Source: Clostridiales bacterium
GTDB taxonomy: Bacteria; Bacillota; Clostridia; Christensenellales; Borkfalkiaceae
Direction of reading: 5' to 3'
Assembly (NCBI GenBank): GCA_015055545.1
Contig: SVHY01000002.1
Span: 1-64,000 of the forward strand
DNA length: 64,000 bases
The position numbers and the translations under genes are program-made. Shown piece after piece: positions 55,771-63,926 of this stretch; positions within the stretch are counted from its first letter, which is position 1; each line of letters opens with the position of its first letter. Below the pieces are notes generated by a model. It was not told the origin of the DNA and ran no database searches. It saw nothing but the letters and a program-made list of their open reading frames with translations.

Positions 55771-56969
55771 GGAATATGAGAATAGCGCAAATTAACGTAT
55801 CCCATTACGGAAGTACGGGCAAAATCATGCTCCAAATTGCCGACCAAGCAAGAGCGCGCGGACACGAATGTAAAACGTTTTCCCGCGCTTGGAAAAATCA
55901 GGCTTTGCCCAGTAGCGAACACGCGTTTGTCGGTTCGCATTTTGCCAACGGCGTACACCATATTTTCGCGGCGATTACGGGCAAGAACGAAGAATATTCC
56001 AAAAAGGGTACGAAAAAACTCGTTAAGATTTTAGAAAACTACCAGCCCGACGTGTTGCATTTACACAACCTGCACGGCTGGTTTATCCATTTACCGACGT
56101 TGTTTGCGTATATCAAAAAAAGCGGTGTGCGCGTTGTGTGGACGTTGCACGATTGCTGGGCGTTCACAGGGCACTGTCCGTATTTTGATATGGTAGATTG
56201 CAAAAAATGGACGACGGGCTGTTTCGATTGTCCGCAGTATAAAGCGTATCCGAATAATTTCGTGGACAGCTCCAAGCGTTCGTACGCCAAGAAAAAAGAA
56301 TGGTTTTTGGGCGTAATGGATATGACAATTGTTACGCCGTCTAAATGGCTTGCCGATTTAGTCAAACGCTCCTTTTTAAAGGATTATAACGTCCAAGTTA
56401 TCAACAACGGGATCGACTTGTCCGTTTTTCGTCCCCGCGAAAGCGATTTTCGCGTGCGATACGGTTTGCAAGATAAATACATCCTGCTTTGCGTAGCGTT
56501 TGCTTGGGGGAAACGCAAGGGTTTGGACGTTCTTATCGAGCTTTCCAAACACCTTGATAAACGTTATCAAATCGTGCTTGTGGGCACGAGCGAGAACACG
56601 GAAAAACAGCTTTCGGGCAATATTATTAGTATCCGTAAAACGCAAAACCAAACGGAGCTTGCAGAGATTTACAGCGCGGCAGATTTGTTCGTGAATCCCA
56701 CGCGCGAAGAAAATTTCCCGACGGTGAACATTGAATCGCTTGCTTGCGGTACGCCCGTGTTGACGTTCAAAACAGGCGGCAGTCCCGAAGTGATCGACGA
56801 AACGTGCGGGGCGGTCGTGGATAAAGACGATATTGACGCAATGCAGAAAGAAATAGAGCGTATCTGCGCTGAAAAACCGTATACGAGCGGGGCATGTACG
56901 AGTCGAGCGCAAATTTTTGATAAAAACGACAAGTTCAACGAATACGTGGATTTGTACGAAAGGGAATAA
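55767..56969 (+). CDS. GT4-family glycosyltransferase
   Basis: A 400-aa GT-B enzyme. The start is MRIAQINVSHYGSTGKIMLQ after a short leader of three residues; the middle has LHLHNLHGWFIHLPTLF and WTLHDCWAFTGHCPYF; the donor domain shows VAFAWGKRKGLDVLIELSKH and the E-x7-E motif in NPTREENFPTVNIESLACGT. It belongs to the WcaL/Wbp-like GT4 group used in capsule and O-antigen synthesis. ATG 55767 overlaps the polymerase stop; ATG 55776 is an alternative. The flippase gene starts right at its stop. Confidence 0.9.
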   Translation: MRNMRIAQINVSHYGSTGKIMLQIADQARARGHECKTFSRAWKNQALPSSEHAFVGSHFANGVHHIFAAITGKNEEYSKKGTKKLVKILENYQPDVLHLHNLHGWFIHLPTLFAYIKKSGVRVVWTLHDCWAFTGHCPYFDMVDCKKWTTGCFDCPQYKAYPNNFVDSSKRSYAKKKEWFLGVMDMTIVTPSKWLADLVKRSFLKDYNVQVINNGIDLSVFRPRESDFRVRYGLQDKYILLCVAFAWGKRKGLDVLIELSKHLDKRYQIVLVGTSENTEKQLSGNIISIRKTQNQTELAEIYSAADLFVNPTREENFPTVNIESLACGTPVLTFKTGGSPEVIDETCGAVVDKDDIDAMQKEIERICAEKPYTSGACTSRAQIFDKNDKFNEYVDLYERE

Positions 56970-58292
56970 ATGACGGAAAATAAAGTAGTCAAAAACGCTA
57001 CTTGGATTATTGCGTGTAAAATCGTCCAAGTGCTTTTAAATCTCGTCGTCACAATGATGACGGCACGTTATCTCGGACCGTCCGGTTACGGGCTAGTTAA
57101 CTACGCCGCGTCGGTGGTGGCGTTCGTTTCACCGATTATGCAGCTTGGTTTTAATTCGGTGCTCGTGCAAGAACTTATCAATTATCCCGAAGAAGAGGGA
57201 AAAACGCTCGGCACAGCGCTTTCCACCAGCTTGCTCTCGTCCGCGTTTTGTATCGTGGGCGTAGTGGCGTTCGTGTCCGTTGCCAACGCAGGCGAGAAAG
57301 CCACGCTTATCGTGTGCGCGCTGTATGCGATACAACTCGTCTTTTCCGCACTTGAACTCGTGCAATATTGGTTCCAAGCCAAGCTCAAATCCAAATACAC
57401 GTCGCTCGTTATGCTCGCCGCATACGTCGTCGTTTCAGCGTACCGCATTTTCTTGCTGATAAGTGGTCTGAGCATTTACTGGTTTGCAATATCCCAAGCG
57501 CTCGATTATGCCATTATCGCGTTTTCATTGCTTGTGATTTATAAACGGTTAGGCAATCAAAAGCTTGCGTTTTCAGGCGCAACGCTTAGGCGCATGTTCA
57601 AAAAGAGCCGTTATTACATCGTTTCCAACTTGATGATAGTGATTTTTGCGCAAACGGACAGAATCATGTTAAAGCTGATGATAGACGACGCGGCAACGGG
57701 TTACTATTCGGCGGCGGTCACGTGCGCGGGTTTGACGGGGTTTGTGTTTACGGCGATTATCGACTCCGCGCGCCCGTCCGTTTTTGAGAGCAAGAAAACG
57801 GGCGTGGGCTTTGAAAAGAACGTTTGTGCGCTATATTCGGTGATTATTTACTTATCCTTGCTTCAAAGCTTGTTCATATCCCTGCTTTCTCCGATAATCG
57901 TAAAAATATTATACGGCAGTGCGTACACGCCGACGGTTAGCGTACTTCGCGTCGTCGTTTGGTATACGACTTTTGCGTATTTAGGATCGGTTAGGAACGT
58001 CTGGATTTTAGCGGAAGGCAAGGAAAAATACCTTTGGATACTCAACCTTTCGGGCGCAACGCTTAACGTCGCTTTGAACGCGATTTTCATTCCCGTATGG
58101 GGAATTATGGGCGCGGCGGTTGCCTCGCTCGTTACGCAAATTTTCACGAACGTAGCGCTCAATTTCATCGTTTGGCCCATGCGCCGAACGAATGTACTTA
58201 TGCTCAAAGCGCTCAACCCCAAGCTTCTACTTAGCATGGCGAAATCGCTCAAAGGCAATAAACAATCGGAGGAAGAAAGTGAGAAAAATTGA
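56970..58292 (+). CDS. Polysaccharide flippase (Wzx/MATE-like)
   Basis: A 440-aa membrane protein with 12-14 helices. The N-terminus (ATWIIACKIVQVLLNLVVTM, YLGPSGYGLVNYAASVVAFV) is standard for the oligosaccharide flippase family that moves lipid-linked repeat units across the membrane. It starts immediately after the upstream stop and overlaps the LicD gene by 14 nt. Together with the EpsG-type polymerase it makes this a Wzx/Wzy-dependent pathway. Confidence 0.92.
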   Translation: MTENKVVKNATWIIACKIVQVLLNLVVTMMTARYLGPSGYGLVNYAASVVAFVSPIMQLGFNSVLVQELINYPEEEGKTLGTALSTSLLSSAFCIVGVVAFVSVANAGEKATLIVCALYAIQLVFSALELVQYWFQAKLKSKYTSLVMLAAYVVVSAYRIFLLISGLSIYWFAISQALDYAIIAFSLLVIYKRLGNQKLAFSGATLRRMFKKSRYYIVSNLMIVIFAQTDRIMLKLMIDDAATGYYSAAVTCAGLTGFVFTAIIDSARPSVFESKKTGVGFEKNVCALYSVIIYLSLLQSLFISLLSPIIVKILYGSAYTPTVSVLRVVVWYTTFAYLGSVRNVWILAEGKEKYLWILNLSGATLNVALNAIFIPVWGIMGAAVASLVTQIFTNVALNFIVWPMRRTNVLMLKALNPKLLLSMAKSLKGNKQSEEESEKN

Positions 58293-59088
58293 AACCGTTG
58301 ACGAGTTGAAAAAAATCGAACTGGATATCTTGTTGTATTTTTCCCAGTTTTGCGAAAAACACGGTTTGCGTTATTTTTTAGCGTACGGCACGCTCATCGG
58401 TGCAGTCCGTCATCAAGGCTTTATCCCTTGGGACGACGATATCGACATACAAATGCCGCGCGAAGATTATAATAAGCTCATAGAGCTTTACGAAAAAGAA
58501 AACACCAACGTGCGTTACGAACTCGTTTCGCCCGAGCAAAAGCGTTCCCGTCATTCGATAGTCAAAATTATCGACAATAAAACGGTGAAATACGAGAACT
58601 ACATGAAAAAGGGCGACGAGCCCTTGGGCGTAGATATCGATATTTTCCCTGTGGACGGCTTGCCCGCAAACGACGCGGATTATAAGGCTTGGTTTCAAGA
58701 AATCCACAAACTGTATTTGCAGTTTTTATACGCTTGCCGTGCACCCATGAAAGGGGGCAAGTTTAAGGTGAACGCATATATTGCGCTCAAAAAGCTGATT
58801 ACGCCGAGCAAGAAAAAAATATTGCGCAAGGCAAAAGCCTTGCACGATAAATACCCGTATGAAACTTGCGAATTCGTCGGTTCGGTAGAAACGTGGGTGG
58901 AAGGGGAAGAAAACAAATTACGCAAGGAGTGGTTTGAAGAAAGCGTGGACTTGTCCTTTGAAGGGCATACGTTCAAAGCCCCCAAAGCCTATCACGAAAT
59001 TTTAACCGCGCTCTACGGCGATTATATGCAGCTCCCGCCCGAAGACAAACGTGCGCCGCACCACGTCAACCAAACGTACTGGAAATAA
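58279..59088 (+). CDS. LicD-family phosphotransferase
   Basis: A 269-aa LicD protein. The domain is evident from YFLAYGTLIGAVRHQGFIPW, DDDIDIQMPREDY and GVDIDIFPVDG with the metal-binding Asp cluster. LicD enzymes transfer phosphocholine or similar phospho-substituents to teichoic acid, LPS or glycans using CDP-activated donors. The GTG at 58279 follows GGAGG and the conserved part begins just after. A LicC-like nucleotidyltransferase encoded at 31.5 kb could make the donor. This gene ends the cluster at a shared terminator. Confidence 0.9.
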   Translation: MRKIETVDELKKIELDILLYFSQFCEKHGLRYFLAYGTLIGAVRHQGFIPWDDDIDIQMPREDYNKLIELYEKENTNVRYELVSPEQKRSRHSIVKIIDNKTVKYENYMKKGDEPLGVDIDIFPVDGLPANDADYKAWFQEIHKLYLQFLYACRAPMKGGKFKVNAYIALKKLITPSKKKILRKAKALHDKYPYETCEFVGSVETWVEGEENKLRKEWFEESVDLSFEGHTFKAPKAYHEILTALYGDYMQLPPEDKRAPHHVNQTYWK

Positions 59089-59089
59089 G

Positions 59090-59117
59090 AAAATCCCGAA
59101 CCGCAGTTCGGGATTTT
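59090..59117. terminator. Bidirectional terminator
   Basis: AAAATCCCGAAC and GTTCGGGATTTT form a hairpin between licD and the converging PAP2 gene. Confidence 0.9.
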
Positions 59118-59120
59118 ATC

Positions 59121-59636
59121 TTAAATAAAAAACGAGGGTATGCCAAATATAAGTCCAAGCCCCGCGCCGAAAAGCAGGTCGGACGGATAATGTAGCCCAA
59201 GCGCAAACCGCGTGTAGGCAAGCAGTATGCTGCAAAGATATAAGGGTATGCCCGTCCAAGGGAAATACGCACAAAAAAGCGTAGCGATGACGAACGCGCT
59301 TGCTAAATGCCGACTGGGAAACGATTCGTTTTCCCCGTCCGTTTTTTTAAGGAGCGGCGTGATATTTGCACCGCTCGTTTGATAGGGGCGGGGCTTGTGG
59401 ATAAGCCGCCGCAAAAGCGTAACCGTCGCCAAGCACGCAATAGGTAATGCAAACGTTTTGATATACCTACGCGCGCCGCGGAAGTATATAAAAGTAAGCG
59501 CAATCAACGCGGCGTAAGCGAGCATAAAAGAAACCGTCGCAACGCCGTTAAAAAGCACGAGTGCGCGTTTCAGCTTGGGGCGTTTTTGATAAAACGCCGA
59601 CTGTTTTTCGTAAACGGTTTTATAATCGTAAGCCAT
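59121..59636 (-). CDS. PAP2-family membrane phosphatase
   Basis: A 171-aa membrane protein with five or six helices and the three PAP2 motifs: RRLIHKPRPY (K-x6-RP type), FPSRH and YTRFALGLHYPSD with the catalytic His residues. Members hydrolyse undecaprenyl diphosphate, phosphatidate or similar lipid phosphates outside the membrane; undecaprenyl recycling for the adjacent glycan cluster is plausible. There is no ribosome site; TATACT is 6 nt upstream of the ATG, so the mRNA is probably leaderless. Confidence 0.9.
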   Translation of the reverse strand: MAYDYKTVYEKQSAFYQKRPKLKRALVLFNGVATVSFMLAYAALIALTFIYFRGARRYIKTFALPIACLATVTLLRRLIHKPRPYQTSGANITPLLKKTDGENESFPSRHLASAFVIATLFCAYFPWTGIPLYLCSILLAYTRFALGLHYPSDLLFGAGLGLIFGIPSFFI

Positions 59637-59642
59637 AAAACA

Positions 59643-59671
59643 AGTATACCACAAATTTAGGCGAAATACAA
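59643..59671 (-). promoter_or_regulatory. Promoter of PAP2, leaderless arrangement
   Basis: On the minus strand TTGTAT (59666-59671), 17 nt, TATACT (59643-59648), then TGTTTT and the ATG. Confidence 0.65.
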
Positions 59672-59679
59672 ATATTTTA

Positions 59680-59710
59680 GCGCCCTTTGGGAAACTTTCC
59701 CAAAGGGCGC
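59680..59710 (-). terminator. Terminator of the EF-G-like gene
   Basis: GCGCCCTTTGGG and CCCAAAGGGCGC form a GC-rich hairpin between the EF-G-like gene and PAP2. It lies directly beside the PAP2 -35 box. Confidence 0.65.
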
Positions 59711-59736
59711 GTAAGCATAATGCATAATCGTTTGCG

Positions 59737-61794
59737 TTATTCCTTCTTCGCAGCCTCTACGATTTTATCCACGAGCATAAAGGGTACGTCCTCATAGCCA
59801 AGGAATTCGGAAACGAACTTCCCGCTGCCGCGTGTAAGCGAACGTAATTCCATGGTATATTCCATAATCTCCGCCAAAGGCACTTCCGCGGTGATAATGG
59901 AATTTTCGCCTTCGGTATCCGTGCCCATGATCCGACCGCGCCGCTTGTTGATATCGCCCATAACGTCGCCCAGATAATCGCTGGGCACGGCGATCTTCAA
60001 ACGGTGGATAGGTTCAAGCAAGACGGGCGTAGCTTTTTTCAAACCTTCTTTAAAGGCGATTGCCGCCGCCATTTTAAAGGACAGTTCGTTAGAGTCAACG
60101 TCGTGATAACTTCCATCGTACAACACGGCTTTTACGCCCACTACGGGATAACCCGCCAAAGGACCGTTTTCCATACATTCGCGCAAACCTTTTTCAACGG
60201 CAGGGAAGTAGTTCTTGGGGACAGCGCCGCCTACCACTTCTTCTTCAAATACGAAATCTTCATCGGCAGGCGAGAAACGGATTTTTACGTGCCCGTATTG
60301 ACCGTGGCCGCCCGATTGTTTCTTGTGCTTACCTTCCGCGTCCGAATTGCCGCGAATGGTTTCGCGATACGCAATCTTGGGTGAGCTCAATTTCATATCC
60401 ACACCGTAACGGGATTTCACTTTCTTCACAAGCGTTTCGAGTTGCACGTCGCCTTGCCCGCCCAAAAGCATTTCCGCCGTTTCGGCGTTCTTTTCGATGG
60501 AGAACGTGTAATCTTCTTCTCTAAGTTTCGCAAGCCCCGCAAAAACCTTGTCTTCTTCGCCTTTCTTTTCCGCGGCAACCGCCATAAACAGAGTAGGTTT
60601 GGGGAAGTGGATAGGGGTAAAGCGCACTTTTGCGTTGATATCGCAAAGCGTATCGCCCGTGTTGGTGTTGCTCAGCTTATTCACCGCGCCGATATCGCCC
60701 GCCGCCAGTTCGTCTACGGGTTCCATTTTCTTTCCGCGCATCTGATAAATTTGTCCGATGCGTTCTTCCGTTTCCGTGTTCGCGTTCCATACGGTAGAAC
60801 CGCTCTTTAAAACGCCGCGGAAACTCTTCAAATAGGACAGCTTACCCGAATAGGGGTCGATGACCGTCTTAAACACTTGCGCTGCAAACGGAGCGTCTGA
60901 TACGGTGGGAATATTCACGATTTTATCGTTTTGTAAATCGTCAGCAAGCGTATTCATACGTTCGCTCGCTTGGGGCATGTACGTGACGATTTCGTTCAAA
61001 AGGTTGATAACGCCGCGGTTTTGTAGAGCCGAACCCGCCATGACGGGAATGGTGTTCACGGACGCAATACCAAGACGTATACCGCGAATGGTTTCTTCAC
61101 GTGTCAAATCACCCGTTTCAAAGAACTTATCAAGCAGTACTTCGTCGTTTTCCGCCGCCGTTTCCATAAGGCTGGCTTTCATTTCTTCCACTTGGTCTTT
61201 CATGTTCTCGGGGATAGGAATTTCCTGCGGTCCGCCTTCCTTAAATAAATACGCGCGTTCCTGCAGCGCATTGATACAGCCTTGCATTTTTCCGTTTTCC
61301 ATAATAGGAATTTGGATAGGCGCAAGTTTCCCTGCGTATTTCGCTCTCAGCGCTTGCACGGTACCGAGATAATCAGCGTTTTCCTTATCCATACCGTTAA
61401 TGAAGATGATAAGCGGTTTACCCAGTTTCAAGCAATAATCCACGATGGATTGCGCCCCGATCGGCAAAACGCCGTTCGCGCCGATAACCAAGCACGCACC
61501 GCCCGCCGCGCGCAAACCTTCCGCGCGTTCGCCTTCAAAATCGTAATAACCGGGCAGGTCGAGCAAATTGACTTTTACGTCTTTCCATATTAAATAAGAA
61601 CAAGAAGTGTAAATAGACATCTTCTTGGCTTTTTCCAATTCATCAAAATCGGAAACGGTCGTCCCGTCGGGCACTTTGCCCTGTCTGTCGATAGCGCCAC
61701 CGTTAAAGAGCATAGCTTCGCAAAGAGTGGTTTTCCCTTCGCCGCTGTGTCCCACGATGGCAATGTTACGGATGTTTTCGCTTTGTACGTTCAT
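59737..61794 (-). CDS. EF-G paralogue with altered GTPase motifs
   Basis: A 685-aa protein with all EF-G domains (G domain, domains II-V; QSGGHGQYGHVKIRF, RLKIAVPSDYLGDVMGDINK followed by RRGRI). The P-loop GHSGEGKTT is intact, but other GTPase motifs differ from translocating EF-G: switch I lacks the RGIT motif (KKMSIYTSC instead), switch II reads DLPGYYDF where EF-G has DTPGHVDF, replacing the catalytic His with Tyr, and the specificity motif is NGMD instead of NKMD. It is therefore not the main elongation factor; it matches the EF-G-like subfamily seen in Clostridia and Actinobacteria. GGGGG precedes the ATG. It is transcribed alone. Confidence 0.85.
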   Translation of the reverse strand: MNVQSENIRNIAIVGHSGEGKTTLCEAMLFNGGAIDRQGKVPDGTTVSDFDELEKAKKMSIYTSCSYLIWKDVKVNLLDLPGYYDFEGERAEGLRAAGGACLVIGANGVLPIGAQSIVDYCLKLGKPLIIFINGMDKENADYLGTVQALRAKYAGKLAPIQIPIMENGKMQGCINALQERAYLFKEGGPQEIPIPENMKDQVEEMKASLMETAAENDEVLLDKFFETGDLTREETIRGIRLGIASVNTIPVMAGSALQNRGVINLLNEIVTYMPQASERMNTLADDLQNDKIVNIPTVSDAPFAAQVFKTVIDPYSGKLSYLKSFRGVLKSGSTVWNANTETEERIGQIYQMRGKKMEPVDELAAGDIGAVNKLSNTNTGDTLCDINAKVRFTPIHFPKPTLFMAVAAEKKGEEDKVFAGLAKLREEDYTFSIEKNAETAEMLLGGQGDVQLETLVKKVKSRYGVDMKLSSPKIAYRETIRGNSDAEGKHKKQSGGHGQYGHVKIRFSPADEDFVFEEEVVGGAVPKNYFPAVEKGLRECMENGPLAGYPVVGVKAVLYDGSYHDVDSNELSFKMAAAIAFKEGLKKATPVLLEPIHRLKIAVPSDYLGDVMGDINKRRGRIMGTDTEGENSIITAEVPLAEIMEYTMELRSLTRGSGKFVSEFLGYEDVPFMLVDKIVEAAKKE

Positions 61795-61821
61795 AATAAT
61801 GAACCCCCTAAATTAGTTTCT

Positions 61822-61995
61822 CAATGAATTGTCCTGCGTGAATGAAGTGGGGCAACGCCCCGCAAAATAAGCCCCAAGTAAAGCAACCGCAGGTTGCGCA
61901 TCACCGCGTTAGCGGTTATTACGCTATGGCGCATAAACGTGAACCTTGCTTTGGCTATTTCCATTCAGGCAAGTCCTACTTGCAATTCATTGATA
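61822..61995 (+). repeat. Palindrome-mosaic repeat, copy D
   Basis: GGGGCAACGCCCC is followed by AATAAGCCCCAAGTAAAGCAA, GCAACCGCAGGTTGC, CCGCGTTAGCGG and ACGCTATGGCGC, matching the order and orientation of copy A at 7.3 kb, then GCAAGTCCTACTTGC and GAATTC-like links. It sits upstream of the EF-G-like start. No gene is present in 61795-62153. Confidence 0.8.
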
Positions 61996-62117
61996 CTATT
62001 ATACAATACTTTCGTTCATTTTTCAAGAATTTTAAAGCAACTTTTTCACAAAAAAAGAAATTTTTTTTCAATTTTTCATAAAAAATCAAAATCCGCGCAG
62101 AAAAAACCGCTTTGTTC

Positions 62118-62146
62118 TTGACAATATTTATAAAAAGGGGTATAAT
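62118..62146 (+). promoter_or_regulatory. Promoter of the cysteine desulfurase, leaderless arrangement
   Basis: TTGACA (62118-62123), 17 nt, TATAAT (62141-62146). Seven nt separate it from ATG 62154. Confidence 0.8.
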
Positions 62147-62153
62147 CATACCT

Positions 62154-63299
62154 ATGAGCGACGTAATTTATTTAGACCACGCGGCAACCACGCCGTTGGA
62201 TAAAAGAGTGTTTGAAAAAATGCGCCCGTATTTTTGCGAGTGCTACGGTAACGCCGATTCTCCACACGCTTTGGGCAGAAAAGCGCAAGCGGCGGTGGAT
62301 GCTGCACGCGATTGTGTGGCAGAACTTATCGGAGCAAAGAGTAATGAAATTTATTTCACTTCGGGCGGTACGGAAAGCGATAATTGGGCGATTATAGGTG
62401 GCGCACGCGCCAAACGCGTAGAGGGTAGAACGCAAATTGTTGTATCCACAATCGAACATCACGCCGTATTATCCGCGGTAGAACGGCTGGAAAAAGAGGG
62501 CTTTGAAATTGTGTGGCTTCCCGTGGACGAGGGGGGCATGGTTGCGTTGCAATCTATTCAAGACGCCGTTTCTGATAAAACTGCTATCGTTTGTTTGATG
62601 GCAGTCAACAACGAAACGGGCGTAAAACAGCCCGTTGAGCAAGCCGCGTCAATCGCCAAGGAGCGCGGCGCGCTGTTTTTCACCGACGCCGTGCAAGCCG
62701 CACCGTATATGCCCATCGACGTCAAGGCTTGGGGCGTGGATTTGTTGAGCTTTTCTTCGCATAAATTTTACGGACCGAAAGGTTGCGGCGTTTTGTATAT
62801 CCGTAGTGGCGTTAAAATGGAAAAACTCGTCGGAGGTGGCGAACAGGAACGCGGTATGCGCGGCGGTACGACCAACGTCCCGTTCGTGGTCGGCTTGGCG
62901 GAAGCTTATCGCTTGATTAGAGCGGAAATGCAAGAAAATAACGCCAAATTACAATCGCTTGCGGAAACGTTCATGCAAGAGCTTGCTCCGCTTGACGGCA
63001 TTATGCGCAACGGTGATAAGGCTAACGCGCTCCCGTCTGTGTTGAATTTACGTTTTTCGGGTGTGGAGAACACGTCGCTTTTGTATAATATGGACTTGCA
63101 GGGCGTGGCGTTTGCCGCGGGCAGTGCTTGCGCTAGCGCGTCGGTAAAGCCTAGCCACGTATTGACGGCAATGGGCTTAAACGAAACACAAGCAAAAGAA
63201 AGCGTTCGGTTGAGTTTTGGTAAGGATAATACGTTGGAAGAGGTTACGCGCGTAGCGGCACTTTTAACCGATACGCTGCGCCGTTTACGAAAAAAATAA
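62154..63299 (+). CDS. Cysteine desulfurase (NifS/IscS family)
   Basis: A 381-aa PLP enzyme that removes sulfur from cysteine for iron-sulfur clusters and thio-modified tRNA. Landmarks: YLDHAATTPLDKRV at the start, FTSGGTESDNW, STIEHHAVL, the PLP lysine in SFSSHKFYGPKGCG and the sulfur-carrying Cys in GSACASASVKPSHVL. ATG 62154 begins exactly at the conserved motif; there is no ribosome site, so a leaderless mRNA is likely. No iscU or tRNA thiolase follows; a ferredoxin gene is next with its own promoter. Confidence 0.93.
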   Translation: MSDVIYLDHAATTPLDKRVFEKMRPYFCECYGNADSPHALGRKAQAAVDAARDCVAELIGAKSNEIYFTSGGTESDNWAIIGGARAKRVEGRTQIVVSTIEHHAVLSAVERLEKEGFEIVWLPVDEGGMVALQSIQDAVSDKTAIVCLMAVNNETGVKQPVEQAASIAKERGALFFTDAVQAAPYMPIDVKAWGVDLLSFSSHKFYGPKGCGVLYIRSGVKMEKLVGGGEQERGMRGGTTNVPFVVGLAEAYRLIRAEMQENNAKLQSLAETFMQELAPLDGIMRNGDKANALPSVLNLRFSGVENTSLLYNMDLQGVAFAAGSACASASVKPSHVLTAMGLNETQAKESVRLSFGKDNTLEEVTRVAALLTDTLRRLRKK

Positions 63300-63317
63300 A
63301 AAAGTAGCGCAAAATCC

Positions 63318-63346
63318 TTTACTAATGCAAAAAAAAGTGATATAAT
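63318..63346 (+). promoter_or_regulatory. Promoter of the ferredoxin gene
   Basis: TTTACT (63318-63323), 17 nt, TATAAT (63341-63346). Confidence 0.8.
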
Positions 63347-63378
63347 AAAACCAAGAAAGAAAACGCGGAGGTAATAAA

Positions 63379-63549
63379 ATGGCACACGTTATTACGGACG
63401 AATGCGTAGCATGCGGCGCTTGCGCGGACACCTGTCCCGTAGGAGCAATCGTTTTGGGCGACAACGGTATATACGTTGTTTCAGACGAATGTGTAGATTG
63501 CGGCGCTTGCGAAGACGGATGCCCCGTTGGCGCAATCAAAGAAAACTAA
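63379..63549 (+). CDS. 2[4Fe-4S] ferredoxin
   Basis: A 56-aa clostridial-type ferredoxin, beginning [20 protein letters not shown]. Two cluster motifs are intact: [12 protein letters not shown] and [12 protein letters not shown], each followed by VGAI. It transfers low-potential electrons in the cytoplasm. CGGAGG precedes the ATG. The gene has its own promoter and terminator and lies just after cysteine desulfurase. Confidence 0.97.
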   Translation: MAHVITDECVACGACADTCPVGAIVLGDNGIYVVSDECVDCGACEDGCPVGAIKEN

Positions 63550-63561
63550 AAACAAAGGTCG

Positions 63562-63600
63562 GAACGCCACTATTTGCATATAGTGGCGTTCACCTTTTTT
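63562..63600 (+). terminator. Terminator of the ferredoxin gene
   Basis: GAACGCCACTAT and ATAGTGGCGTTC pair perfectly; TTTTTT follows. It also lies just beyond the end of the converging small gene. Confidence 0.88.
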
Positions 63601-63609
63601 ATGCGAACA

Positions 63610-63777
63610 CTAATGTTTTTGTTCGCGTAGTTTACGCGCTTGCTCCAAAGCGTTTTTTGCTACCGTTTCCAGAGCAGACAACTTTTTCACGAGCCCGCGC
63701 GCAAGCTTCTCGATAAGCCCCAAAAGGAGCACTTCGAGTTTGAGGAACCGCAATACTTTCATTAACATAGCTTTCAT
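63610..63777 (-). CDS. Small amphipathic helical protein
   Basis: A 55-aa protein, beginning MKAMLMKVLRFLKLEVLLLG, with alternating hydrophobic and basic residues throughout (LIEKLARGLVKKLSALETVA) and a charged C-terminus. It should form one or two amphipathic helices and may associate with membrane. AAGGAG 10 nt upstream fixes the ATG at 63777; a longer upstream reading is leader. It has a consensus promoter and a leader of about 115 nt. No family is recognised. Confidence 0.6.
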   Translation of the reverse strand: MKAMLMKVLRFLKLEVLLLGLIEKLARGLVKKLSALETVAKNALEQARKLREQKH

Positions 63778-63898
63778 TTTCAAATTCTCCTTTTTTGAAG
63801 TCTTAACAAATGAAAACCGAGGAAAGTAGCGGTTTGTTGGTACGGAAAGTCCAAGCGAAACGGGTCGTTTTTCGCCTGTTTGCCCCGTCGTGGACAGT

Positions 63899-63926
63899 AT
63901 TATACCACACGTTTTCCCTTTGTCAA
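63899..63926 (-). promoter_or_regulatory. Promoter of the small amphipathic protein
   Basis: On the minus strand TTGACA (63921-63926), 16 nt, TATAAT (63899-63904). The leader (about 63778-63892) may be structured, but I recognise no riboswitch class in it. Confidence 0.7.

Noticed and set aside
63778..63892. Possible c-di-GMP riboswitch in the leader of the small amphipathic protein
   Set aside because: GGGGCAAAC is present but the second conserved block of the GEMM motif is absent.
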